A DNA stretch of 48,000 nt, from positions 1-48,000 of the forward strand of contig JAJEBR010000127.1 of the NCBI GenBank assembly GCA_022822445.1, read 5' to 3'. Made by a program: the position numbers and the translations under genes. The stretch is from Gemmatimonadota bacterium. GTDB lineage: Bacteria > Gemmatimonadota > Gemmatimonadetes > Longimicrobiales > Gaopeijiaceae. Of this stretch, positions 15,098-23,504 are shown piece by piece. The notes beneath the pieces are model-generated. The model was not told the DNA's origin. It ran no database searches and saw nothing but the letters and a program-made list of their open reading frames with translations. Position 1 is the stretch's first letter, and each line of letters opens with the position of its first letter.

Positions 15098-16411
15098 TCA
15101 CCCCTTGCTCTTGCGCAACCTGAGCCGCAGCGGCACCCCCTCGAAGCCCCAGCGATCCCGCATCCCGTTGACGATGAAGCGGCGGTAGTGGACGGGGATC
15201 TCGTCCGGGAAGTTCGAGAAGAGGATGAAGGTGGGCGGCTCCGTCTCGGCCTGCGTGGCGTACTTGATCCGGACCGCCCGGCCCCGCGCGTGCGGCGGCG
15301 GCTGGCGGCGCACCAGCTCGTCGACCACCTCGTTGACCTCGTGGGTGGGGATGCGATGCTGCCTGCGTTCGGCCACCGCCAGCACGAACTCCAGCGTCTT
15401 GCGCACCCGCAGCCCGGTGAGCGCCGACGCGAACAGGAACGGGACGTGGCGGAGGAACGGCGCGCGGCGGCCCGCGTCGCGCTGGAAGTCCGGCGCGGTC
15501 CAGGTGTCCTTCTCCACCAGATCCCACTTGTTGCACACGGCGATCACCCCGCACCCGGCCTCCCAGGCCGTCTCCGCCACCTTGATGTCCTGCACGTGCA
15601 GTCCCTCGGCCGCGTCGATCACCACCAGGCAGACCCCGGCGTCGCGCACGACCCGGGCCGTGCGCAGCGTGCTGTAGTACTCCACCGAATCCCGGATGCG
15701 GGCGTGGCGCCGCAGCCCCGCCGTGTCCACGAAGGTGAGCTGCCGGCCGTGGCAGGTCATCGTGAGGTCGACGGGGTCGCGGGTCGTTCCGGGAACCTCC
15801 GACACCATCACCCGGTCCTCTCCGAAGAGCCGGTTGACCAGCGACGACTTCCCCGCGTTCGGCTTCCCGATCACCGCGACCCGCACCTCCCCGGGCCTCG
15901 GCTCGCCGGTCTCCTCCGGGAGGAGCGGAAGCATCGCGTCGAAGAGGTCCCCGAACCCCCTGCCGGACATCGAACTGACCGGGTGGGGCTCCCCCATGCC
16001 GAGCTCCCAGAAGTCGAGGTGCGATCGTTCGAGCGGCAGGTTGTCTACCTTGTTGACGGTGAGCAGCACCGGCTTCGACACCTTGCGCAGCACCTCGGCG
16101 AGCTTCTGGTCGAGCGGGTGAACGCCGTCCTTCGAGTCTACGACGAGCAGCACCACGTCCGCCTCCTCGACCGCGGTCATGGCCTGCTCCCGGATCAGGC
16201 GGTCGATGGTGCGGCGCGATCCCTCCACCACCCCGCCCGTGTCGACCACGAAGAAGTGGCGTCCGGTCCACTCGGCCCGCCCGAAGTTGCGGTCCCGCGT
16301 GACCCCCGGCGCGTCGTCCACGATCGCCACCCGCCGCCCGATCGCCCGGTTGAAGAAGGTGGACTTGCCCACATTCGGCCGCCCGACCACAGCGACCACG
16401 GGAAGGCTCAC
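15098..16411 (-). CDS. der: Ribosome-assembly GTPase Der (EngA)
   Basis: A 437-aa tandem GTPase needed for 50S subunit maturation. The first G domain has GRPNVGKST, DTGG and NKVD. The second begins near residue 175 with GKPNAGKSS, then DTAG and CNKWD. The last about 80 residues form the KH-like domain (TQAETEPPTFILFSNFPDEI, then HYRRFIVNGMRDRWGF). The start is GTG at 16411, overlapping the stop of the DUF512 gene by 4 nt (GTGA); this neighbour pairing of DUF512 and der is common in other bacteria. Confidence 0.96.
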   Translation of the reverse strand: MSLPVVAVVGRPNVGKSTFFNRAIGRRVAIVDDAPGVTRDRNFGRAEWTGRHFFVVDTGGVVEGSRRTIDRLIREQAMTAVEEADVVLLVVDSKDGVHPLDQKLAEVLRKVSKPVLLTVNKVDNLPLERSHLDFWELGMGEPHPVSSMSGRGFGDLFDAMLPLLPEETGEPRPGEVRVAVIGKPNAGKSSLVNRLFGEDRVMVSEVPGTTRDPVDLTMTCHGRQLTFVDTAGLRRHARIRDSVEYYSTLRTARVVRDAGVCLVVIDAAEGLHVQDIKVAETAWEAGCGVIAVCNKWDLVEKDTWTAPDFQRDAGRRAPFLRHVPFLFASALTGLRVRKTLEFVLAVAERRQHRIPTHEVNEVVDELVRRQPPPHARGRAVRIKYATQAETEPPTFILFSNFPDEIPVHYRRFIVNGMRDRWGFEGVPLRLRLRKSKG

Positions 16412-17829
16412 GGGGCCGTCCTCCCGGCTGCCGCCCCATCCACGGGCCCATGCGCCGCTTCAGCGGCGTCCCCGGTCGATTGCGCCGCGACCGTGACCAG
16501 CGCCTCGATCGCCATCCCGGACCGGCTCCCCGTTGCAGCCGCCTCGTCGGCGCCGGTGTCGCCCAGCAGCGTTTCGACCACCTGGTACCCGGAGCGCACC
16601 CGGGCCGGCGAGAGTCGCCCGGCCAGATCCGCGAAGGCCGTTCCGTCGATGAACACCCGATCATCGTTGAGCGCCGTCCCCGGAAGCAGTACGAGGTCGC
16701 CCCGCCTCGATCCCCGCACACTCTCCAGGATGTCCGCCCCGGCAAGTAGCCCTGCCACCGAAACGGTCCGCCCAAAGTACCGGTTCTCAACCTCGACGAC
16801 CTCGACCGGACACCCCATCCGCCGCGAGATCACCGGTGCCAGCCCCGCGAGCCAGGGCCGCATCGAGGTGCCCGTGACGAGCCGCACCCGCTCCACCCCC
16901 TCGACCGGCCCGAGCCGGTCCTTGCCGCGCTCGAACCCGTCGAGCAGGTCCCTCAGCGCCCCGACCCCGTTTTCCAGAAGCGGCCAGTCGTCGTAGTAGC
17001 CGGCCCCGGGCACCTCCCGCCCGGCGATCAGGAAGAGTTCGTCGGCGGCGTAGCACCAGCGCTTCCCCCGCTCGGCCAGCGCCCGCCCCTGGATCGACTC
17101 CGTCTGCCCCAGGACCTCCTCCGCTTCATCCGCGCGCAGCAGGCGGACGGGACGGTTCAGGTTGTAGCGGGTCAGTCCCACCGGCACCACCGAGAGCGAG
17201 AGCACCCCCTCGCCCAGCGCGTACAGCTCCCGAATGGTGCGGTCGAGTTCGGCCCCGTCGTTCCACCCCGGGCAGAGGACCGCCTGTGCGTGCACCTGCA
17301 GGCCGCCCTCCAGCAGGAAGTGGAGCTGGTCGAGGATCTGGCCCGCGCGCCCGTTCTTGAGAAGGCGGACGCGCACCTCGGGGTCCGTGGCGTGAACGCT
17401 GACGTACAGCGGCGAGAGACGCTGGTCGACCAGCCGCTGAAGTCCGCGCGGCCCCAGGTTCGTGAGCGTGACGTAGCTGCCGTAGGTGAAGGACAGGCGG
17501 AAGTCGTCGTCGCGCAGCCAGAGCGGGTCGCGGGCGCCCGGCGGATTCCCGTCGATGAAGCAGAAGACGCATTCGTTCGCGCACTCGCGGATCTTGTCGC
17601 GCGCCGGAACGATGCCGAGGCTCTCGGAGGGATCCCGCGAGATCTCGCAGACGAACGCGGTGCCGTCCGGGTCCACAACCGCGATTTCGAGTTCCTCCTC
17701 CGCCGTCAGGAACGCGAAGTCGATGCCGTCCCTGACCCGGGCACCGTTGACCGTCAGGATCCGGCTGCCGATGCGGAGTTCCAGCGACTCCGCGATCGAG
17801 CCCGCACCCACCTCAGCGATTCGCACCAC
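16408..17829 (-). CDS. DUF512 radical-SAM protein with N-terminal PDZ-like domain
   Basis: A 473-aa protein. Residues about 1-65 resemble a PDZ-like domain (GSIAESLELRIGSRILTVNG). Then comes a cysteine cluster CANECVFCF (C-x3-C-x2-C), the radical-SAM iron-sulfur motif, in an elongated barrel region (SFTYGSYVTLTNL, SVHATDPEVR). The C-terminal DUF512 domain (about 280-440) includes RWCYAADELFLIAGREVP and a segment ending DDRVFIDG. Its reaction is unknown; the der neighbourhood hints at a role in ribosome or RNA metabolism, which is inference only. It starts with GTG at 17829, with a second GTG directly after it. Confidence 0.88.
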   Translation of the reverse strand: MVRIAEVGAGSIAESLELRIGSRILTVNGARVRDGIDFAFLTAEEELEIAVVDPDGTAFVCEISRDPSESLGIVPARDKIRECANECVFCFIDGNPPGARDPLWLRDDDFRLSFTYGSYVTLTNLGPRGLQRLVDQRLSPLYVSVHATDPEVRVRLLKNGRAGQILDQLHFLLEGGLQVHAQAVLCPGWNDGAELDRTIRELYALGEGVLSLSVVPVGLTRYNLNRPVRLLRADEAEEVLGQTESIQGRALAERGKRWCYAADELFLIAGREVPGAGYYDDWPLLENGVGALRDLLDGFERGKDRLGPVEGVERVRLVTGTSMRPWLAGLAPVISRRMGCPVEVVEVENRYFGRTVSVAGLLAGADILESVRGSRRGDLVLLPGTALNDDRVFIDGTAFADLAGRLSPARVRSGYQVVETLLGDTGADEAAATGSRSGMAIEALVTVAAQSTGDAAEAAHGPVDGAAAGRTAP

Positions 17830-17901
17830 GATCCGATGCCTCCGGGCGCGTCCGCCGCCGGGTGGACCCTCGTCGCACGGCCGGGCGGACGGACGACGAA
17901 G

Positions 17902-17974
17902 AGCGGGAGACGGGACTCGAACCCGCGACCCTCAGCTTGGGAAGCTGATGCTCTACCAACTGAGCTACTCCCGC
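17902..17974 (-). tRNA. tRNA-Gly(CCC)
   Basis: On the minus strand the cloverleaf folds with acceptor GCGGGAG/CTCCCGC, D stem GCTC/GAGC, anticodon stem TCAGC/GCTGA around loop TTCCCAA (anticodon CCC), and a T arm closed by GCGGG/CCCGT (one G-T pair) with TTCGAGT. The discriminator is T and CCA is not encoded. It lies between the TPR lipoprotein gene and the DUF512 gene. Confidence 0.96.
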
Positions 17975-17996
17975 GGTCGCGCTCCTCCCCCGGTCC

Positions 17997-19499
17997 CTAC
18001 CGGGGACTGAGCACTTCGACGTAGAACCCGGTGACGAGTTCGGTGCTGCTCAGATCGGCTTGGAAGGGCACGGTGTCGCCCTGGCCGGGAGCATTCACAC
18101 GGACGTCCACCGCCCCGGCTTCGCTGCCATCCTCTCCGCTGAAATGCACCCGGACCTGCACCGTGGTGCCCGGTTCCAGCGAGTTGTTGGTGAGCAGTCC
18201 GGAGGCGACGCCGCCACCTCCCGTTCGCGGTGCCAGCGAGGGCGAGGGGTACGCCACGGTGAAGGACAGGCTGTCGGCCTGCGTATACACAGTGATCGCC
18301 TCCTCCTGCTCCCCGGTACCGTTCAGCGCGAGCGCGCGCAGCAGATAGGTCTGCGGGTTGTAGGGGTCCAGCTCCATCAGCCGGTCGGTGAACGGCATCA
18401 ACGCTTCCCAGTCCTCGGCTTCGGCGAGCGACTGCGCCGTATTGTAGACGGCGTCACGGCCCCGGGGAGTGATATCGGCCGCGGACTGGAAGGCCCTCGC
18501 AGCTTCCCTGTAGATCGGCTTGGGGTCAACCATGGCCGTGTCAACGCTCTGGGCCGACCTGTAGAGGCCCACGCCGATGTCCATGTACTGCCTGACGCCG
18601 AGTCCGGGCGTCTCCAGCAGGCTGTTGTAGATGGCTTGCGCCGAGTCCGCCTGGCCGCTGCTCGCCAGCACCCCGGCGAGACCGGAGAGAGCCTGGACGT
18701 CTCCCGGAGCCGACTCCAGGTATTCTCCGTAGGTCGCGGCAGCTTCCGGGTACCTCTCGGCGAGGGTGAGGATGTTGGCCCGGTTGAACACGGCATTCTG
18801 CTCACGCAGCCGCCAGCTGGCGGCGGTCGCGCTGTCGACCTCCTCGATCCGCGTTCGGATGATCTCCAGCACGCCTCCGTAGGCGTCGATGGCCTCGTCG
18901 AAGCGTCCCTCGTTGCCGTAGGTGACACCCAGATTGTGCAGAGCTTCCGGCCGCGTGCGGGGAAAGACGATCTCGGCGGTCTCGAGCATCCGGATCCCCG
19001 TGCCCGTGTCCCCGGCATCCATGGACTCGAGAGAGGCGTTGAAGAGGTTGATCCACGCGTTCTCGCGATCGACTCCGGTCTGATCGAGGTACGCCGGGTA
19101 CAACTCCTCCGCCCTGCTGAGCATCGAGTCGGCGGACAGGGTCGCGGCAATCAGCGAGTCGGCGGGCAGGAACGGGCCAAGCCCGACCTGGGAACGCCCC
19201 AACAGCAGGTAGGCGAGCGGATTGCCGGGGTTTTCCTCGACGGCCCTCATCGCGGCCTCCAGCGCACGGCGGTACCTCTCGGCAGCATCCTCTCCACCCT
19301 GCCCCGCCTGTGCAAGCATGAACGTCGCGGTGTTGGTTTGGCCGGTCTCCCTCGGGCGCGCGCCTCCGCCTCCCCCACCGCCGCCTCCGCCGCCCCCACC
19401 GCCGCCAACCCCACCACCACCACCGGCGCCTGCGGCGCATCCCGTCAGCAGAACCGCGCACGCCGCCAACATCACAAGTTCGAACCGAGACTTGACCAC
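17997..19499 (-). CDS. TPR-repeat lipoprotein with polyglycine linker
   Basis: A 500-aa predicted lipoprotein. A signal peptide ends in the lipobox LLTGC (Cys about residue 18), followed by a Gly-rich linker with a run of about 15 glycines. From about residue 60 come helical tetratricopeptide units, for example NPLAYLLLGRSQVGLG, EALHNLGVTYGNEGRFDEAI, and NPQTYLLRALALNGTGEQEEA. The last about 100 residues (from LSFTVAYPSP) form a beta-rich domain of unknown type. The GTG at 19499 is chosen because AGGAGG lies six bases upstream and gives a clean signal peptide. TPR lipoproteins usually scaffold envelope complexes; the partner here is unknown. It has its own promoter at 19572-19600. Confidence 0.82.
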   Translation of the reverse strand: MVKSRFELVMLAACAVLLTGCAAGAGGGGGVGGGGGGGGGGGGGGGARPRETGQTNTATFMLAQAGQGGEDAAERYRRALEAAMRAVEENPGNPLAYLLLGRSQVGLGPFLPADSLIAATLSADSMLSRAEELYPAYLDQTGVDRENAWINLFNASLESMDAGDTGTGIRMLETAEIVFPRTRPEALHNLGVTYGNEGRFDEAIDAYGGVLEIIRTRIEEVDSATAASWRLREQNAVFNRANILTLAERYPEAAATYGEYLESAPGDVQALSGLAGVLASSGQADSAQAIYNSLLETPGLGVRQYMDIGVGLYRSAQSVDTAMVDPKPIYREAARAFQSAADITPRGRDAVYNTAQSLAEAEDWEALMPFTDRLMELDPYNPQTYLLRALALNGTGEQEEAITVYTQADSLSFTVAYPSPSLAPRTGGGGVASGLLTNNSLEPGTTVQVRVHFSGEDGSEAGAVDVRVNAPGQGDTVPFQADLSSTELVTGFYVEVLSPR

Positions 19500-19571
19500 G
19501 ACATTCCTCCTGAAGCCGTACACTTGCGGGCCACGCCCGCGGGGCGCGGCAGAACGTTCCCACCCAACAGA

Positions 19572-19600
19572 AGTATACTGACCAGCGGGAAATGGGTCAA
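19572..19600 (-). promoter_or_regulatory. Sigma70-type promoter of the TPR lipoprotein gene
   Basis: On the minus strand TTGACC (19600-19595) and TATACT (19577-19572) are separated by exactly 17 bp, close to the housekeeping consensus. Transcription would begin near 19565, giving a leader of about 65 nt to the GTG at 19499. It is the clearest promoter in the window and marks a break between uvrC and the next transcription unit. Confidence 0.8.
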
Positions 19601-19659
19601 AGGAAGACGCTTCCCCTCCGGATCCCCGGCAGATCCGCCTGTCCGCCGACCCCCCGGCG

Positions 19660-21507
19660 TCAGCGCGGCCGCCGTCCCAGCCAGGTCAGGATCTTCGCGC
19701 CCATCGCCTCGCTGAATCCCGGAATCCGCCCGATCTCGGCTGCGGAGGCTTCGCTGACTCCGCGGATCGAGCCGAACCTCGCCAGCAGCGCCTGTTCCCG
19801 CCTCGGGCCGAGCCCCGGGATGTCGCGGAGCTCGGAGCGCACGGTGCGCCGCGTGCGCAGCTTGCGGTTGTAGTTGACCGCCACCCGGTGCGCCTCGTCG
19901 CGGATCCGCTGCAGCAGGTGCAGCGAGCGCGCGGCCCGGGGGATGCGGACGCCCTCGCGCCTCCCCGGCAGAAAGACCGTCTCCTCACGCTTCGCCAGCG
20001 CCGCGTGGGGGATGTCGGCGAGACCGAGGTCACGGAGCGCAACGGCGGCCGCGCCCAGCTGTCCCTTGCCGCCGTCGACCACCACCAGATCGGGGAGCGG
20101 GCCCTCCCCTTCCACCTCACGGGCGAAGTACCTGGAGACAGCCTCGGCCATCGAGCGGTAGTCGTCGTTGCCCCACTCGCCCCGGATCCTCATGTGGCGG
20201 TATCCGGCCCGCCTCGGCTCCGCGTTCAGGAACACGGCCACGCCCGCGACCGCCTCGGCCCCCTGCGTGTGCGAGATGTCGAAGCAGGCGATCAGCCGCG
20301 GCACCACCTTGAGCCGGAGGTGGTCCTGCAGCTCGAAGAGGATGTCGTCGGTGCGCGGCTGCGCGGAGTCGCCCTTGCGCACCTGATCGGCGAGCGCGTG
20401 GCGGGCGTTGACGACGGCCAGCTCGACCAGCCGCACCTTCGCGCCCCGCTTCGGCACGCGCAGCGACACGCCGTGGGGGACCCGGGCGGCCAGCACCTCG
20501 GCGAGGAGGGCGAGGTCGGGAAAGCGGGACGGGAGCAGGATCTCGCGCGGCATCTGTTCCAGCGAGGCCGTGCCGCCCGACAGGTAGGCGTGCGTGACCG
20601 AGCGCGACAGCAGTTCGGCGTCCGAGGACTCCTCGATCCCGGTCATGGTATGGGTGTCGCGGCCAATCAGCACGCCGCCGCGAACGCGTAGCGTGACCGC
20701 GACCGCCAGCGGGCCGTCTCGCGCCACGCCCACCGCATCCTGGTCTCCTCCCCCGACGGTCTGCACCCGCTGCTGGCGCGCGATCGCGGTCAGCCCGGCG
20801 AGGATGTCGCGCTGTCTCGCGGCGCGCTCGAAGTCCATATCGGAGGATGCCTTATGCATTTCTTCCTCAACTTCTGCCTGAAGTGACGCGACCTCGCCCG
20901 AGAGGATGCGCACAACCCTCTCCACCATCGTCCGGTAGTCGTCCCGCGTCTGAATCCCGACGCACGGGGCCGCGCACCGGCCGATGTGGTGATCGAGACA
21001 GGGCCGCACCGGGGCCTCGCGTGGCAGATCGTAGCGGCAGGAACGAATCCCGTGGAGCCGCTTGACGACCTCCAGCGCCCGCCGCACCCGGCCGACCGAG
21101 ACGAAGGGGCCGAAGTACCGCGAACCGTCCTGGCGCACCCGCCTGGTCACGAAGACCCTCGGGAAGGGCTCGTTCACGGTCACCCTGATGTACGGGTACC
21201 TCTTGTCGTCGCGCAGCTGGATGTTGAAGCGCGGCTGGTGCTCCTTGATGAGGTTGGCCTCCAGGATGAGGGCCTCCGCCTCCGAGCCCACCACCAGCGT
21301 CTCCACGAGCCGGGTCCGCCGCGCCAGTTCGCGGGTCCGCACGGTGGTGCCGCTGCCCCGCGCCAGGTAGGATCGCACGCGGTGGCGCAGCGACTTCGCC
21401 TTTCCAACGTAGAGCACCTCCCCCCGGGCTCCGTGGAACAGGTAGACGCCGGGCTCCGCGGACAGCCCCGCCGTATGCGCCAGGTCGAAGGGGATTCCGC
21501 GCTTCAC
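19660..21507 (-). CDS. uvrC: Excinuclease ABC subunit C
   Basis: A 615-aa nucleotide-excision-repair nuclease that makes both incisions around a UvrB-marked lesion. The GIY-YIG domain is at residues about 15-95 (GVYLFHGARGEVLYVGKAKSL), a UVR motif at about 205-240 (SSDMDFERAARQRDIL), and the RNase H-like nuclease at about 370-530 with FDISHTQG, LVVVDGGKGQLG and RDEAHRVAVNYNRKLR. The C-terminal helix-hairpin-helix pair holds IPGLGPRREQALLARFGS and IPGFSEAMGAKIL. It starts with GTG at 21507 and overlaps the murJ stop by 4 nt. The next gene downstream has its own promoter. Confidence 0.97.
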   Translation of the reverse strand: MKRGIPFDLAHTAGLSAEPGVYLFHGARGEVLYVGKAKSLRHRVRSYLARGSGTTVRTRELARRTRLVETLVVGSEAEALILEANLIKEHQPRFNIQLRDDKRYPYIRVTVNEPFPRVFVTRRVRQDGSRYFGPFVSVGRVRRALEVVKRLHGIRSCRYDLPREAPVRPCLDHHIGRCAAPCVGIQTRDDYRTMVERVVRILSGEVASLQAEVEEEMHKASSDMDFERAARQRDILAGLTAIARQQRVQTVGGGDQDAVGVARDGPLAVAVTLRVRGGVLIGRDTHTMTGIEESSDAELLSRSVTHAYLSGGTASLEQMPREILLPSRFPDLALLAEVLAARVPHGVSLRVPKRGAKVRLVELAVVNARHALADQVRKGDSAQPRTDDILFELQDHLRLKVVPRLIACFDISHTQGAEAVAGVAVFLNAEPRRAGYRHMRIRGEWGNDDYRSMAEAVSRYFAREVEGEGPLPDLVVVDGGKGQLGAAAVALRDLGLADIPHAALAKREETVFLPGRREGVRIPRAARSLHLLQRIRDEAHRVAVNYNRKLRTRRTVRSELRDIPGLGPRREQALLARFGSIRGVSEASAAEIGRIPGFSEAMGAKILTWLGRRPR

Positions 21508-23096
21508 CGCCCGCCTCCTCCCGCGCCCGGGGCGTCACCGTCGGCGTCCCTTCCGCCACGCAGCCGCCGGAGCAGCGTCGCCACCCTCACGGGCGACGCA
21601 CCGAGCCGCTCGGCGACCACCAGGTACACGATTCCGAAGGGGAGCAGCGTCGCACACCCGGCGAGGGCGGGGTGCAGCGGCGGCAGCAGCACGGCGGTCA
21701 CCAGCCCCGCACCGGTTGCGAGCACCGCGGCCAGAACGCAGGCCAGCACCCTCCGGCCACCGAAGGAGAGTCCCGGCAGCCGCTGTCCCAGGCTTCTCCG
21801 CAGCAGCAGCAGCTCCAGCCACGCCCCCACCGACGCGCCGGCGGCAAGTCCGGCCGCGCCCATCCCCAGTCCGCCCACCGAGAGCCGGTCCAGGGGGAAC
21901 ATGACCGCAGCCCCGACGCCCGCCGAGACCGCGATGCGCGCGTAGGCGATCCGCGCGGGGGTCCGGGTGTCGCCCAGGGCGTAGAACGTCGAGGAGAGGA
22001 CCCGCGAGACGCCCGAAGCGCTCAGGCCCACGGCGTAGGCGGCCAGCACGAGCCCGACCGCCGTGGCGTTGCCTTGGCTGAATTCGCCGGTCTGATACGC
22101 GATCCCCATGACTTCCGGACCGAAGACGATGTAGCCGGCCGTCGAGGGAACCATCCAGAACAGCACCGTTCCGACCGCCCGCTCGGCGCGCGCACGCACG
22201 CGTTCTTCGCCCGCGGCCCGGTCACGCGACAGCTCAGGCAGTTCCGCGGCCGCGACCGACATGCCGAAGAGCGAGATCGGCAGCAGGTAGAAGGTCTGGG
22301 CGTACGACATGGCGCTGACCGCGCCCGCCGCGAGCAGCGAGGCCAGGGTGAGATCGAGCAGCCCGCTCAGGTTGACGGCACCGCGGGCGAACATGACCGG
22401 CAGGAAGTTGCGCACGACCACCCGCACGGCCGCGACCCGTCTCCCCAGCGACAACACCACCCCCTTGAGGTAGCCGGCCAGAAAGGGAAGCTGGAAGGCC
22501 AGTTGCAGCGCGCCCCCGGCCAGCGCGCCCCACGCCAGCGCGACCAGCAGGTCCAGTCCCATCAGCCCCCGCCCTCCGGCGACCAGAAGCGTCACGATGA
22601 TCGCAAGGTTCCAGAGCGCCGGAGCCACGTAGGAGACGAAGAAGCGCCTGTGGCTGTTGAGGATCCCGAGCGCCCACGCGGAGATCACCAGCACTCCGGT
22701 CATCGGAAAGAGCACGCGCAGGAGCGGAATCAGCAGCTCGGTCCTGCCGTCGTTGGCAAAGCCGACCGTGATCACGGCCGCGAGAAGCGGAGCCGCCCAC
22801 GCGCCCAGGGCCGCAAGCACACCGGCGGTGAGCGCGAGGAGACCCAGGACCGCACCGGCCACCCGTCCCGCTTCCTCCTCCCGACCCTCCTCCAGGAGCC
22901 GCACGTACACCGGGATGAACGACGCGCTCAGGCTGCCTTCGCCCAGGAGATTCTGGACGACGTTGGGGATCCTCAGCGCCGCCTTCCAAACGTCCGCCAG
23001 GCCGCTGGCGCCGAAGTAGTGGGCCACCGCACGGTCGCGCACCAGCCCGAGCAGGCGGCTGACGAGGATCCCGGCGGCTACCCTGGAAGCTGCCAT
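21504..23096 (-). CDS. murJ: Lipid II flippase MurJ
   Basis: A 530-aa inner-membrane protein of the MVF/MOP superfamily that moves lipid II to the periplasmic face for peptidoglycan synthesis. The N-terminus is characteristic: GILVSRLLGLVRDRAVAHYF, then ADVWKAALRIPNVVQNLLGEGSLSASFIP. Thirteen to fourteen membrane helices can be counted along the protein, and a short charged Arg/Asp-rich tail closes it. The ATG at 23096 lies 36 bp after the small coiled-coil gene. Confidence 0.95.
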   Translation of the reverse strand: MAASRVAAGILVSRLLGLVRDRAVAHYFGASGLADVWKAALRIPNVVQNLLGEGSLSASFIPVYVRLLEEGREEEAGRVAGAVLGLLALTAGVLAALGAWAAPLLAAVITVGFANDGRTELLIPLLRVLFPMTGVLVISAWALGILNSHRRFFVSYVAPALWNLAIIVTLLVAGGRGLMGLDLLVALAWGALAGGALQLAFQLPFLAGYLKGVVLSLGRRVAAVRVVVRNFLPVMFARGAVNLSGLLDLTLASLLAAGAVSAMSYAQTFYLLPISLFGMSVAAAELPELSRDRAAGEERVRARAERAVGTVLFWMVPSTAGYIVFGPEVMGIAYQTGEFSQGNATAVGLVLAAYAVGLSASGVSRVLSSTFYALGDTRTPARIAYARIAVSAGVGAAVMFPLDRLSVGGLGMGAAGLAAGASVGAWLELLLLRRSLGQRLPGLSFGGRRVLACVLAAVLATGAGLVTAVLLPPLHPALAGCATLLPFGIVYLVVAERLGASPVRVATLLRRLRGGRDADGDAPGAGGGGR

Positions 23097-23132
23097 GTCA
23101 ACGCCGCCGGTGGCGTGCCACCCACGGACTGC

Positions 23133-23495
23133 TCAGGCGGCGGGAGATCCGCGCCCCGGTGGCCGACCCGCGGGACCGGGACGCTCCGGGGCCTGATCGG
23201 CACCGCCCTGATCGCGGGCCCCCTCGCCGGGAGGCAGCCGGCCGGACCCGGAGCGCTCGGCGAGCAGGTTCTGGAGAAACCGGCTCTCCTCGTCGAGGCG
23301 CTCCACATCCTTGCCGAGGCGGTCGAGCTCGCTCTCGAGGTAGACCAGCCGGTCGTGCGTGGGCTCGCCCCCCTCCCTGAGCCTGCCCCGTTCCAGCCGC
23401 CTGGCGATCGCCTTGCCCAGGTCGGAGTCGAGCACGATCGCCAGGATCGGGATCAGCAGCACGATCATGGCGATGATGATTACTGCAGAAGGCAT
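23133..23495 (-). CDS. Small membrane protein with coiled coil, unknown function
   Basis: A 120-aa protein. Residues 3-23 form one membrane helix (AVIIIAMIVLLIPILAIVL), then a basic stretch and a coiled coil at about 47-82 (DRLVYLESELDRLGKDVERL). The tail is a disordered Pro/Gly/Arg segment. The layout recalls PspB-like phage-shock proteins, but no sequence signature supports that name. It sits 9 bp after bshC and 36 bp before murJ, so it is very probably co-transcribed with them. Confidence 0.7.
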   Translation of the reverse strand: MPSAVIIIAMIVLLIPILAIVLDSDLGKAIARRLERGRLREGGEPTHDRLVYLESELDRLGKDVERLDEESRFLQNLLAERSGSGRLPPGEGARDQGGADQAPERPGPAGRPPGRGSPAA

Positions 23496-23504
23496 GCGCG
23501 AAAG

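Noticed and set aside
14351-16996. 881-codon open frame on + across plsY and der
   Set aside because: Antisense shadow of PlsY, Der and DUF512 genes; no ribosome site or domain.
19300-19450. Polyglycine tract of the TPR lipoprotein as a possible phase-variable repeat
   Set aside because: The codons are mixed GGC/GGT/GGA-type triplets (GGTGGT, GGCGGC, GGAGGC) and not a mononucleotide or uniform repeat, so slippage-driven switching is not indicated.
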